From Ovis canadensis (lineage: Eukaryota; Chordata; Mammalia; Artiodactyla; Bovidae): 64,000 nucleotides of DNA. Location of the stretch: positions 223,596,001-223,660,000 of the forward strand of contig NC_091247.1 in NCBI RefSeq assembly GCF_042477335.2. Reading direction: 5' to 3'. Shown piece after piece: positions 46,830 to 56,632 of this stretch. Every line of letters begins with the position of its first letter. Within the stretch, counting starts at the first letter, position 1. The notes beneath the pieces are model-generated. The model was not told the origin of the DNA. It made no database searches and saw only the letters and a list, made by a program, of their open reading frames with translations. The position numbers and the translations under genes are program-made.

Positions 46830-47245
46830 AAATAGCATCTGTTGTTTTTCTATTAGCTTTAGTAGAAAGATAACTCTAGTAGGAATGTCACTGTTACCTT
46901 GTTTATGAAGAAATGAGTATATTACCTTTATGGAAGTCTTGTTTTATGCAAAGATGTTAAAAAGAGCTTAGACAAGGAAAAACTACAATCCAAGCACAGC
47001 CTACTGGTCTTACTCAAAACTGTAGACACAGAAACTCATCGACGAGCAGGAGAAAATTCTTAAGGCTGAGCTAGTGAACTCAAACTGAGAACAGATAGTG
47101 CTGGAGACCAGGACAGGGAAGCCACCTGATTCTACGTCCTCTCAGCCCGCCTAGGCCAGGACACTCACACGACAGGTTAGGGATGGTAGGCGTGGCCTCC
47201 GTTCTACACCCTCCTAGACTGCTGAGAATCTGGGCCCTCCCAAGG
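46830..47245. other. No feature recognised
   Basis: Unique-looking sequence before the nested-insertion cluster. Confidence 0.35.
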
Positions 47246-47684
47246 TGGGGTGTCTATGTGATGTAACGGTCAGGTTCATGGTGTCAGATCTAGCCTGTGA
47301 CATTGAGCAAGTGACTTGATTTACTTATTTTGCATTTTCTTTTTAATTTCTTAATTTAACTTTTTATTGGCGTCTAGTGGATTTACAACGTTCTGTTAGT
47401 CTCTGCTGTACGGCAAAGTGAATCAGCCCTGGTATACATGTATCCACTCTCTTCGACTCTGTTCGCATATAGATCATTACAGAGCACTGAATACAGTCCC
47501 CTGTGCTCCACAGCAGGTTCTTACTAGTTGTCTTTTATACATAGTAGTGTGTACACGTCCATCCTGATCTCCCATTTTATCCCCACCTCCTTCCCCTTGG
47601 TAAGCGTGAGTCTGTTTTCAACTTTTGTCGATAGGCTTATTTGTATCTTTTTTTTTTCTTAGATTCCACATATAAGTGATAGCA

Positions 47685-48144
47685 GCCTTCTCTGATAGCT
47701 CAGTTGGTAAAGAATCCGCCTGCAATGCAGGAGACTCTGGTTTGATTCCTGGGTCCTGAAGATCTGCAGGATAAGAGATAGGCTACCCACTCCAGTATTC
47801 TTGGCTTCCCTTGTGGCTCAGCTGGTAAAGAATTTGTCTGCAATGCTGGAGACCTGGGTTTAATCCTTGGGTGGGGAAGATCCCCTAGAGGAGGATGTGG
47901 GAACTCACTCCAGTATTCTGGCTTGGGGAATTCCATGGACTGTATAGTCCACAGTGGAGAAGGAAATGGCAACCCACTCCAGCACTCTTGTCTGGAAAAT
48001 CCCATGGACGGAGGAGCCTGATAGGCTACAATCCATGGGGTTGCAAAGAGTCAGACACGACTGAGCGACTTCACTTTCACTTCACTTTCACTATAGTCCA
48101 CAGGGTTGTAAAGAGTCAGACACAACTGAGCGACTTTCACTTTC
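47685..48144 (+). mobile_element. Tandem Bov-tA with target duplication, inside L1
   Basis: A truncated Bov-tA then a full one, enclosed by 13-bp repeats ataagtgatagca at 47,672-47,684 and 48,145-48,157. The second unit is itself interrupted by a BovA monomer. Confidence 0.92.
47955..48091 (+). mobile_element. BovA monomer with target duplication, inside Bov-tA
   Basis: Single A-unit 'tggagaaggaaatggcaacc ... gcgacttcactttcactt'. 12-bp repeats tatagtccacag lie at 47,943-47,954 and 48,092-48,103. This is the youngest layer of the nest. Confidence 0.93.
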
Positions 48145-48483
48145 ATAAGTGATAGCATACGATATGTGTCTTTCTCTGTCTGACTTACTGCTTTCAGTAT
48201 GACAATCTCTAGGTCCATCCATTGAGCAAGTGACTTTAACAGCACTTTTGCAAAATGGGAGTGATAACATATAACTAAGATCATGGCATCCGGTCCCATC
48301 ACCTCATGGCAAATAGATGGGGAAACAATGAAAACAGTGGCTGACTTTATTTGGGGGGGCTCCAAAATCACTGCAGATGGTGATTGCAGCCATGAAATTA
48401 AAAGACGCTTGCTCCTTGGAAGGAAAGTTACCACCAACCTAGACAGCATATTAAAAAGCAGAGACATTACTTTGTCAACAAAG

Positions 48484-48489
48484 GTCCAT
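48484..48489. repeat. ERV target-site duplication, left copy
   Basis: gtccat, identical to 50,403-50,408 and part of the interrupted BovB (aaggtccatctagtc). Confidence 0.92.
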
Positions 48490-48937
48490 TGTAAGGCTCA
48501 GAGAACCGCACTCTGAAAAGGACACTCAGGGACAGCCTCTAGTGGACTGACAAAGTTTATTATCCAATTGTGTAGTTTTATCATTTTCAGGGAATAGAGC
48601 ATAAGGCTGACTTGCACGTAGCCATTTCAGATAAACATCAAAGCATTTAAGCATAAAATACAGTTCCTACCGCCCAAGCCATAACATAGCTTTGGCGAAA
48701 CTCTAAAGGGAGTCTTATCATGAAACAACAGTCCTTGCTCTCAGAAACAGGTGGTCAGAAGGAAGCCTTCGAACGCCTCAAGGCCGGGCGTATTGACCCT
48801 TCATCATCCGTTCCCAGCCCTGGGCACTCAGTGAACGCTCATAACCCTTTGTTATGCTCGGCCCAGCTTCCAGCCTTCGTCATGAGTGGAGCAAATACAT
48901 TCTCAGCATTTGCTCAAAGCCTTCCAGCTCCTCCACG
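48490..48937 (-). repeat. 3' LTR of the endogenous retrovirus (448 bp)
   Basis: On the minus strand it begins right after the polypurine tract with cgtggaggagctggaagg (the expected leading TG has become CG) and ends ...ccttaca. An AATAAA polyadenylation signal on the minus strand lies near 48,551-48,556 (ataataaactttg). A TATA-like stretch (gtattttatg) lies near 48,652-48,662. The first 18 bases recur, with one mismatch, at the far right end of the element (50,402-50,385). Confidence 0.8.
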
Positions 48938-48960
48938 TCTCCTCCCTTTTTTTTTCGAGA
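48938..48960 (-). other. Polypurine tract of the endogenous retrovirus
   Basis: On the minus strand an uninterrupted purine run, A-rich then gggaggaga, immediately upstream of the LTR. This is where plus-strand DNA synthesis is primed in retroviruses. Confidence 0.8.
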
Positions 48961-49025
48961 GCAAGGACTGCCGCAGCCATGGTGACTCCCGCTTTTTGGG
49001 CGGCGGTGGCTCGAGCGCATAACGT

Positions 49026-49508
49026 TCAGAATATTATAAGAACAATAACAAACAAACAGATCAGCGCATAAGCAGCCGTCATATGGGGTACCCAACTTTT
49101 TGGATTTAAAAAGGAAGTACTAGCGGATAGTGTGTTATAGAAGTCAGTGTTACATAACACAGGGGGCATGCTGCTGAAGGTAGACGTGATTTGTATTTGT
49201 TGATCTATCTGAGCTTGTTGGGCCCAGAGATCATGAGAATCTTTTTTCCAAGCAGTAATGAAATCATGATTTTGAATAGAATTATATAATGCCATTCCAG
49301 AAACTGTACCAACAGTTACAATTGCAAGAATACCCACTATGGTAGCTATAATCCAGCCAATAAAAAGTTTGCTTCTTTTGAGGGATTTTCTCAGAACAAA
49401 AGACAACAACATGGAATCTGACCAAGGTTCAGAAATCTTATCTGGAACCCACAAATCAGTCCTTTGCCGGACTAAAAAAACACTGTCTTTAGTAACATTA
49501 ATTGGCAC
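49026..49508 (-). pseudogene. env remnant, SU end and TM subunit, internally deleted
   Basis: The open frame of 160 codons reads like the SU/TM junction of a class II retroviral envelope. A basic cleavage-like cluster lies at residues 40-47 (RKSLKRSK), followed by a long hydrophobic fusion-peptide-like stretch (about 48-75) and part of a heptad-repeat region. The sequence then jumps to a membrane-anchor-like segment (about 142-160) and stops. The disulphide-bonded core and cytoplasmic tail expected between and after these are missing. It lies in a different frame from the upstream SU piece. Not functional. Confidence 0.8.
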
Positions 49509-49516
49509 ATTAAGAT

Positions 49517-49798
49517 TTAAACAAGTATACAGACAACAGTGCAGGACAGAATTGAGCCATTACTCCTAAATTGTCCAATAGCAAAAAGATAGGGCGCATT
49601 TATACAAGCATGAACATAACCGGCATAATTATACTCAATAGTATAATTATGTGGAATGGAAACATGTGCATAAGCATACAAGTCGCTAAACCGGGACAAG
49701 CAAGCAGGAATTTTCCAAAGATGCCAGTGTTCAGGCCCCAGGACTGGACTGATTATCTGGGGTCTGGGAGGTGAAAGACTTCCAATGTACCAGTTCAA
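49517..49798 (-). pseudogene. env SU C-terminal remnant
   Basis: This 93-codon frame contains the segment PRPQIISPVLGPEHWHLW, which I recognise as a conserved stretch near the SU C-terminus of class II endogenous retroviruses. It is separated from the TM piece by a frame change. Most of the SU upstream of it is absent. Confidence 0.7.
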
Positions 49799-50028
49799 AA
49801 GTTCATCGCATTGATGCTAGTGTCCTGTTTGTGTTTGTTAAAATGTGGTGCTGAAACATTATACCATTGGCAGGTGTTATTATTTTTTTGTGATTTTGAG
49901 CCCCAATCAACAAAGTCATGTTGGCGTGAACAGAAACTTTTTTAAACCTTTCTCTACAGGTGGACCAGTCCATCCCTGGCACAGATGATTTTTTTTTTTT
50001 TTTTTAGGATACGTTGTCATAAGGAGGC

Positions 50029-50301
50029 TCAGAAGGCATCTGTTGCAATTTTTGTTTTAGTGCTGTGACAGGTCAGGGGGTGTGGAGCAAGGTCTGTCTG
50101 TCTTCTGACTCTTTTGAGTGGGACCCACTGCTCGGTTCCATCATCTAAAATGACAAGATAATATCCCTTGCCTAGGAACTTAAGTGTTGCTGGCCACCAT
50201 TGATTAAGAGATTTAACCCAAACAGCAGTTTGTTCAGACATACGCAAGGGTGAATCAGAAAAATGGTGCTCTGTTCGTGTTTCCTGACTGTGTAGAGACA
50301 A
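50029..50301 (-). pseudogene. pol 3' end (integrase C-terminal-like) remnant
   Basis: This 90-codon frame contains the pattern AVWVKSLNQWW...GKGYYLVILDDGTEQWVP, with the spacing of the small beta-barrel DNA-binding domain at the C-terminus of retroviral integrases. Its position just upstream of env agrees. The catalytic core is absent. An alternative is an env leader region. Confidence 0.55.
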
Positions 50302-50343
50302 ATTAAAATAATTGATTGAGGCAAATTAAAATAATTGATTGTT
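50299..50343. repeat. 22-bp tandem duplication inside the retrovirus
   Basis: caaattaaaataattgatt occurs twice, separated by gagg, next to the deletion point behind the 5' LTR stub. Confidence 0.8.
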
Positions 50344-50402
50344 AGAAGGGCTATAGGCAAAATGGCTTTAGGTCCATAGGGGCCCCTTCCAGCTCCTCCA
50401 CA

Positions 50403-50408
50403 GTCCAT
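50403..50408. repeat. ERV target-site duplication, right copy
   Basis: gtccat, identical to 48,484-48,489. The BovB continues directly after it. Confidence 0.92.
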
Positions 50409-51052
50409 CTAGTCAAGACTATAGTTTTTCCAGTAGTCATGTATGCATGTGAGAGCTGGACTGTGAAGAAAGCTGAAGAACTGACGCTTTTGAGCTGTGA
50501 TGTTGGAGAAGACTCTTGAGAGTTCCCTTGGACTGCAAGGAGATCCAACCAGTCCATCCTAAAGGAGATCAGCCCTGGGATTTCTTTGGAAGGACTGATG
50601 CTGAAGCTGAAACTCCAGTACTTTGGCCACCTGATGTGAAGAGCTGACTCATTTGAAAAGACTCTGATGCTGGGAAAGATTGAGGGCAGGAGGAGAAGGG
50701 GACGACAGAGGATGGATGGTTGAATGGCATCACCGACTCAATGGACATGAGTTTGGGTAAGCTCCAGGAGTTGGTAATGGACAGGGAGGCCTGGCATGCT
50801 TGGGTTCATGGGGTCGCCAAGAGTCAGACACAACTGAGCGACTGAACTGAACTGAACATATTCCAGTGGTTATAAGATGTGCCACTAAGAAATAAACAAA
50901 AAAACACCAACTGCATGGTGACAACATGTCTTAACGATAGTGCTGGACAAGTCATAAACCAGTCATGGCAATTCTCCTGGCTTGGAGATTTCTCTCATTT
51001 CTTCTGCAAGATTGGCAATTTCTCCTGATTAGGTTCCATTTTGCTTGGTGTG

Positions 51053-51262
51053 TGGGCTTCCCTGGTGGCTCAGTGGTAAAGAATCTGCCTGCAAGGCAGA
51101 AGATGCAGGTTCAATCCCTGGGTTGGAAAGATCCCCTGGAGAAGGAAAAATGGCAACCCACTCTAGTATTCTTGCCTGGAGAATCCCATGGACAGAGGAG
51201 CCTGGCGGGCTACAGTCCATAGGGTCTCAAAGAGTCGGACACGACTGAAGTGACTAAGCACC
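51053..51262 (+). mobile_element. Bov-tA SINE
   Basis: 'gggcttccctggtggctcag' head, near-consensus body, end 'cacgactgaagtgactaagc'. Confidence 0.95.
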
Positions 51263-51342
51263 GGCTCGCGTGTAGATTTTTTGCCCACATCTTAGGAGCA
51301 AAATGTAACACAACTCCTGTTTCTAGTTTGTCTTCTTGCCTT

Positions 51343-51425
51343 TGTAGTTCAGTCACTCAGTCATCTCCAACTCTTTGCCACCCCACGGGCTACAGCACAA
51401 CAGGCTTCCCTGTCCTTCACCATCT
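51343..51425 (-). mobile_element. BovB 3' end fragment
   Basis: Reversed BovB terminus only: 'agttcagtcactcagtcatc ... cttccctgtccttcaccatc'. Severely 5'-truncated insertion. Confidence 0.8.
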
Positions 51426-51429
51426 CCTC

Positions 51430-51823
51430 CCTATCCCTCATCTTCTTCCTGTCTTAGGTTCTGCCAAGCACTTGCTGTTGTTTCATAAGAGAAGAGTAGT
51501 CCTCTTTCTAAAGAAAAAACTCTGTTTCATTTGGCATCAGTTTCCCTCCCTGTTGCTCCATATCCGTGCCTTTCCCTGTCATCACTTTTATATGAATGCT
51601 GAATCACACCATGATATTTTCAAAGACATTTTAAATAGTACCAAATTCAGTACGAGCTGTACCAACAGTGCATCCAACTCAGATGAACGGAAGACAATGT
51701 GGGCTGCTGTGCTCAATTTCTCACATTTGCAAACAATAATGTCCCCATCAGGACTTTGACATTTGATTCTAAGACACAATCCTAATGTCAGAGATATTAA
51801 AATATAGGAAGTTATGCATGTCT
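51430..51823. other. No feature recognised
   Basis: Unique-looking sequence. The plus frame at 51,250-51,759 begins in a SINE and has no domain. Confidence 0.35.
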
Positions 51824-51836
51824 TAGGCTTCCCTTG

Positions 51837-52018
51837 TGGCTCAGTTGGTAAAGAATCCGGCTGCAATGCAGGAGACGTGGGTTCGATCCCTGGGTTGGGA
51901 AGATCCCCTGGAGAAGGGAAAGGCTACCCACTCCATTATTCTGGCCTGGAGAATTCCATGGACTGTATAGTCCATGCAGCTGCAAAGTGTCGGACACGAC
52001 TGAGCGACTTTCACTTTC
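51837..52018 (+). mobile_element. Bov-tA SINE with target duplication
   Basis: 13-bp repeats atgcatgtcttag lie at 51,824-51,836 and 52,019-52,031. The body is near consensus, with the 'gactgtatagtcca' variant also seen at 47.9 kb. Confidence 0.95.
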
Positions 52019-52144
52019 ATGCATGTCTTAGAATTGGGTAAATAGGGTAGCAAATACCTGTATTGATTAGAATTCTTTCGACAAGAAAGTGATGGAAAAC
52101 TCAACCCAGATTGACTTAAGTAAAAGGAGTATACTGAGCTGTGC

Positions 52145-52342
52145 TGCTGTGCTGTCTTGTCTGACTCTTTGCAACCCATGGACTGCAGCCCACCAAGCTC
52201 TTCAGTCCATGGAATTTTCCAGGTAAGAATACTGGAGTGGGTTGCCATTTCCTCCTCTAGGGGATCTCCCCAACCCAGGGATCCAGCCCGCGTCGCCTGT
52301 TTCCTGCATTGGCAGGCATCTTCTTTTACCAAGTCCAAAAGT
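52145..52342 (-). mobile_element. Bov-tA SINE
   Basis: Reversed copy: 'gtgctgtcttgtctgactct ... ttcctgcattggcaggcatc'. Confidence 0.9.
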
Positions 52343-52344
52343 CC

Positions 52345-53375
52345 TTGTATTAGTGCAGCTTCAGGTATGGCTAAATTCAGGACTCCAGGATAAAATCAGG
52401 ACTCAGTTTCTCTTCATTTCTCTCTCTTTCTTCCATAGGGGTGGCTTCCGTCTAAGATTTCACTTGGTACAAGCTGGAGTCAGCAGCTCTAATCCTACTG
52501 TCCTCTCTGGTTTCAAGTCCAGCTAAAAGGAGCAAGCACCTTTGTCCCAGAACTTTGAACCTGAGTCTCAGTATCGCTCATTGGCTTTGACAGGTCACCT
52601 GTCTGGCTCTGGACCAGTCATCATGGTTGTGGGGGAGCTGCTGAGTTACCTGCTGGAAGTCCAAGGGCTGCTGGGGCTGCAGAGGGAAATGACGAGGATG
52701 GACGTGGGGCAGCAAAAACAGCGCACGACTGACTGTGGGGAATTAGGTGAGAGAAGCCTTCCCAGGGCAAGCCTCTCGGGGTGGATGTGGTCCCTGCTTC
52801 TCCGCACTGTGCAGCAGGAGGAGGCCTCCGCCGAGACCCACCCGCTCCATCTGAGTCAGCCTCTCGCGGCCTCCCTCCCAGGCCACTGACACCGCACTGA
52901 CTCAGCAGCTACGTGAGCTGGTTGCTGCCTGGAAAGTTAATAAGGCTGGGAACCAAGACATTCCTCCTGTGACGGGGTTGGTGCCTCGAGTGGGTGGAAT
53001 GAATGAAAAAGAGTGGGAGCACCATGGCTCCTAAAGCGTTTATGAAGTCAAGAAGCTCGGAAAGCAAGGGAGGGGAAATGCATGGCAGCAGTGGGAGCTG
53101 GTGAGCCCCCAACACCAGCGCTGGTCCCTGGCGGGGATGGGCAAGCGCTGTCCTCCCCCCGGCCCCATCCACCCTCCAGCTCTGCCCATCTCTTTCCTTC
53201 AAATCTAAGGGTCAAGGAGCAGGACTGGGGGATCTGTCTATCCCTTGGAGGGTAGGGGAGAGAAGAGGGAGGCTCAGTTAGGAGGGGGTCCTGGAGGACA
53301 GGAAATAGGGGAGGCACAGAGGGAAGACGGGGAGTGCTTGTCACAACCACTCAGAAACTGGATGGAGCACAAACA
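52345..53375. other. Unclassified; possible old repeat then GC-richer unique DNA
   Basis: 52,345-52,620 ('gcttcaggtatggctaaattcagg', 'gtctggctctggaccagtca') looks like an ancient interspersed repeat around which the preceding SINE inserted. 52,620-53,375 is GC-richer, with chance frames on both strands and no recognised exon. Confidence 0.35.
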
Positions 53376-53379
53376 CGGA

Positions 53380-53560
53380 GCACCTGCTCTCTGCCAGGTC
53401 CCCAGTTAGGGGGTGAGGCCCTCCCCCCCAACAAATAGGATTTGTCTCTGCCTTCAGGGAGCACAGAGTCTGGTCTGGAGACAATAAGAAAATTGTTCAT
53501 CGTAACAGAATGTGATGGCACAAGGACCTAGAGTTTATTAAAGGAAGGTACCCTGGGGGA
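53380..53560 (-). repeat. L2 3' fragment
   Basis: Reversed L2-like: 'acctgctctctgccaggtcc', 'tctctgccttcagggagcac', 'gagacaataagaaaattg'. Confidence 0.5.
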
Positions 53561-53625
53561 GAAGTGAAGGAGGTCATTGCCAAGCAGGAGACCTCAGGTC
53601 AGTCTAGCCTTGACTGAGACTAGAG

Positions 53626-53658
53626 GGTGTGTGTGTGTATGTGTATGTGTGTGTGTCT
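53626..53658. repeat. (TG)n microsatellite
   Basis: gtgtgtgtgtatgtgtatgtgtgtgtgt, about 33 bases. Confidence 0.9.
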
Positions 53659-53659
53659 G

Positions 53660-54465
53660 CAGGAATGGGTGGGCTCTGGACACAGCTGTGGAATGGTTCC
53701 CCTCGAATCAGGCTTTGGCTACTGGCTTTTGGGGGTGACAACCTGCCTGGCAAGGAGGCTCCTGCCAGCCAAGGACAATCCTCCACATGAGGGGACAGCT
53801 GGGGTGCCCACGAGGCCTCGGAGCCCTCACTCTCAACAGCTGGAGGATGGGAGCACCAGCCTGGTGGAGCCACCTGGACAGGGTGGAGGGGAGGTGATGC
53901 CAATGGCCTCTGCTCTGATGTTCCTCATGCTGGATGTCTGGTGGAGAATGGGGTAGGGAGCAGAAGGGAGCTGGGGGGCAGGGGACTTCCTGGAGGAGAA
54001 AGTCTTTCTGGGGCATCTTGTAGAACAGCTCAGGAGGTGAACAAGCAAAGAACGACCTAAGGGGTCAATGTGTGCAACAGTTATAGGAGCACGTAGCACT
54101 TTCTGGGAAGGCTAAGCTGTTCAGGTAGGACACTGGGCTGTCACAGGGCTGGCCGGGGCCAGGTCATGAAGCTCCTGTGTGCCATACTAAAAGACCGGGG
54201 ATTCAAGTTCTTTTGAAAAGAACCGGAATCTCACGCAAGTGTAGAGAAGGGACATGTAGACACGGTGGGGCCTGGGGATGGGAGGGGGGATGAACTGGGA
54301 GACTAGGCTTAATATAAGTGCACTGCCGTGGGTAAAACAGAAAGAGACTATAGCTGCTGCGTAGCGCAGGGAGCCCGGCTCTGTGCTCTGCGATGACCCA
54401 GGAGGGCAGGGTGGGAAGGGGAAAGATGGGAGGGAAACCAGGAGGGACCCTCTCCCGGGACCATG
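53660..54465. other. No gene recognised
   Basis: GC-richer sequence with overlapping chance frames on both strands (for example 53,627-53,956 plus). The amino-acid content is low-complexity and no domain or splice context is seen. Confidence 0.35.
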
Positions 54466-54496
54466 TGTGTATATATATATGTTTGTATATATATCA

Positions 54497-54716
54497 TTGC
54501 TGTTGTTGTTGTTCAGTTGCTAAGTCGTGTCCAACTGTTCTGTGGCCCCACAGACTGTAGCCAGCCAGGCTCCTCTGTCTATGGGGTTCTCTAGGCAAGA
54601 ATACGGGAGTGGGTAGCCATTTCCTTCTCCAGGGAATCTTCTCTACCCAGGGGTCAAAACCATGACTCCTGCATTGGCAGGTGGATTCTTTATCACTAAC
54701 CCACCAAGGAAGCCCA
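54497..54716 (-). mobile_element. Bov-tA SINE
   Basis: Reversed copy: (gtt)n, 'cagttgctaagtcgtgtcca ... cccaccaaggaagcccaag', flanked by TA-rich and TG-rich simple repeats. Confidence 0.93.
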
Positions 54717-54718
54717 AG

Positions 54719-54753
54719 CATGTGTGTGTGTGTATGTGTGTGTGTGTGTGTGA
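54719..54753. repeat. (TG)n microsatellite between two SINEs
   Basis: tgtgtgtgtgtgtatgtgtgtgtg run. Confidence 0.9.
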
Positions 54754-54756
54754 GAG

Positions 54757-55037
54757 AAAGTTGCTCGGTAGTGTCTGACTCTTTGAGACCCTATGAACTG
54801 TATAGTTCTAGGCCAGAATACTGGAGTGCATAGCCTTTCCCTTCTCCAGGGGATATTCCCAACCTAGGGATTGAACCCAGATCTCCCACATTGCCAGCTG
54901 AGCCACCAGGGAAGCCCAAGAATACTAGAGTGGGCAGCCTATCCCTTCTCTAGCGGATCTTTCCAACCCAGGAATCAAAATGGGCTCTCCTGCATTGCAG
55001 GCGGGTTCTTTACCGACTGAGCTATTAGGGAAGCCTG
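54757..55037 (-). mobile_element. Tandem reversed Bov-tA (full plus partial)
   Basis: The first unit ends 'gagccaccagggaagcccaa' at about 54,918. A second, A-unit-truncated copy follows and ends 'gagctattagggaagcctgg'. Confidence 0.9.
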
Positions 55038-55039
55038 GA

Positions 55040-55425
55040 TATATGTATATATATAGCTGATTCACTTCATTGTTCGGCAGAAACTAACAACACTATAAAG
55101 CAATTATACTCCAAAAAAAAAAAAGTAAAAAGGAACTGGACTCTCCTTCCACCCCACTTCAGCCCTTCCTGCAGACAGTCAGCACCGTCATGGGGTGAGG
55201 CAGCCCAGCCCTGTTCGGGTGGGTGCAACCAAGGGCCCCAGTGCTCTGCAGCACTGAAGTGGGCAAGAGGCCACCAGCGGGCACATGGCCAGAGAGCAAC
55301 TGCCAGAGAAGGGCTGTCTCCAGGCACTGAGGGAAATGCAGGAGTCAGGAGCAATTTGAAAGTTGTTTTCTTGACGTTGGCATTTTAGAAATAGAAAGAA
55401 ATGTCGTCACAAGGGAGTCCCATGG
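55040..55425. other. No feature recognised
   Basis: Unique-looking, with a short A-run at 55,113-55,124. Confidence 0.35.
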
Positions 55426-55434
55426 AGAGGAAGG

Positions 55435-55640
55435 AACGCAGGATTTGGAGTCAGCAAAGCCAAAGGCCTGGGCCTGGGGCCCAGCACCACTGTGCCAGCT
55501 GGACAGCTCTGGGAAGGTCACTCGGCTCACCGAGGCCCTATTTCCACATCTGCACTGGGATCATATCTATTCCACGGGGTCAACTAAGATAACATCCATG
55601 TGTAAAAAAGGTTGTGCAAATATTAAGTTACTGTTGTTTT
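55435..55640 (+). repeat. MIR SINE remnant
   Basis: Forward MIR: 'aggatttggagtcagcaaag', 'tctgggaaggtcactcggct', 'cctatttccacatctgcact'. Confidence 0.65.
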
Positions 55641-55699
55641 GCAAAAACAAAAAGCCCACAGCAAGAATTCCTCAGGTAGTTTTGACCCCAGTTCCCACT

Positions 55700-56075
55700 T
55701 GGCACTGATTAGGTCGGTCGGGGACTTACTGGATGACATAGCAAGTCAGCAGCAGAGCTAAGGTGTCAACTCACCCGAGGACCGGCTCCAACATCGTCAG
55801 CAGAATCAGCTGAGATCCCGCTTCACTCTGCAGTTTAGATGGCCAAGGCATTCCCAGGAAGTCCCTTTCAGCACAGTGTTCACAGTGGTTCCCATGGGCA
55901 GCCCCAATATGCTCCAAAAGGTTGGCAAGATGTAGCAATAGCTGGATGAGGTTCCCAAGAGGCAGGGCAGAAAGGGAGACAAAAAGAACAGACATTTGGC
56001 CTGAGTACAGAAGAGGCTGTGCATTTCTCCACCCTTCCTGTGGCCACAGCCCTCCAACTCCCGCCAATGTTTTCA
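55700..56075. other. No feature recognised
   Basis: Unique-looking. The minus frame at 55,771-56,097 has no domain. Confidence 0.35.
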
Positions 56076-56078
56076 AAA

Positions 56079-56188
56079 TACTGGAGTCGATAGCCATTCC
56101 CTTCTCCAGGGGATCTTCCAGACCCAGGGATTAAACCCAGGTCTGCACTGCAGCAGATTCTTTACCATCTGAGCCCTTAGGGAAGCCC
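56079..56188 (-). mobile_element. Bov-tA SINE fragment
   Basis: Reversed partial copy: 'aatactggagtcgatagcca ... ctgagcccttagggaagccc'. Confidence 0.88.
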
Positions 56189-56429
56189 TCAAAACAGATT
56201 TGTTGAGATATAGTTCACTTACCATAAAAGGATCCTCTTGAAGTGTACAGTTCAATGTAGTTGTGTTGTGTTTTGTTTTGTTTTTTGTATTCACAGAGTG
56301 GCACAAATATCACCACAACAAACTGTGGAATATTTTCATCTCCCCATAGAAGAGTTCCTAGTCATTAGCGATCATTCCCTTCCCCCATTCCCACTGTCCT
56401 CCCAGTCCTAGGTAATCGTGAATCTACTT

Positions 56430-56632
56430 TTGTTTGTTGTTGTTGAGTCACTAAGTTTGCAACCCATGGACTATAGCCCACCAGGCTCCTCTCTTCGTGG
56501 AGTTTCCCAGGCAAGAATATTGGAGTGGGTTCCCATTTCCTTCTCTGGGGGATCTTCTGGACCTGGGGATTGAACCTGCATCTCCTGCATTGGCAGGTGG
56601 ATTCCTTACCCCTGAGCCACCAGGAAAGCCCA
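56430..56632 (-). mobile_element. Bov-tA SINE inserted in L1
   Basis: Reversed copy: 'ttgttgttgttgagtcacta ... gagccaccaggaaagccc'. Confidence 0.92.

Larger units (their letters stand above)
47318..48219 (-). mobile_element. Ruminant-type L1 3' end with target duplication, carrying SINEs
   Basis: Reversed L1 3' UTR: 'tattggcgtctagtggattt', 'aatacagtcccctgtgctcc', 'gattccacatataagtgata', 'tctctgtctgacttactgct', 'atctctaggtccatcc'. Perfect 17-bp repeats cattgagcaagtgactt lie at 47,301-47,317 and 48,220-48,236. Interrupted by SINEs at 47,685-48,144. Confidence 0.92.
47246..48276 (+). repeat. MIR remnant split by an L1 insertion
   Basis: The left piece ends 'gacattgagcaagtgactt' (47,317). The right piece resumes with the same words at 48,220 and goes on 'gcaaaatgggagtgataaca'. 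Joining them across the insertion gives one continuous MIR. This is the outermost layer of a four-level nest. Confidence 0.75.
48490..50402 (-). mobile_element. Deleted class II (betaretrovirus-like) endogenous retrovirus
   Basis: Borders are exact: 6-bp target duplication gtccat at 48,484-48,489 and 50,403-50,408, with terminal TG...CA. A 6-bp duplication is usual for betaretroviral integrases. Order on the minus strand: an 18-bp stub of the 5' LTR, the end of pol (integrase C-terminal part), an env remnant missing most of SU and the TM core, a polypurine tract (48,958-48,938) and the 3' LTR. gag, protease and most of pol are absent. It is an old, non-functional copy of 1.9 kb that integrated into a BovB. 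Confidence 0.88.
48277..50855 (+). mobile_element. BovB LINE fragment split by an endogenous retrovirus
   Basis: Left BovB part 48,277-48,489 (gatcatggcatccggtccc ... caacaaaggtccat). Right part 50,409-50,855 continues in register (ctagtcaagactatagtttt ... gactgaactgaactgaac). Together they form one 5'-truncated BovB. Its frame carries breaks, for example a run of seven g at 48,352-48,358. Confidence 0.93.

Noticed and set aside
53627..53956. Open frames on both strands around 53.6-54.1 kb as genes
   Set aside because: They begin in a (TG)n microsatellite, overlap each other on opposite strands and show low-complexity composition.
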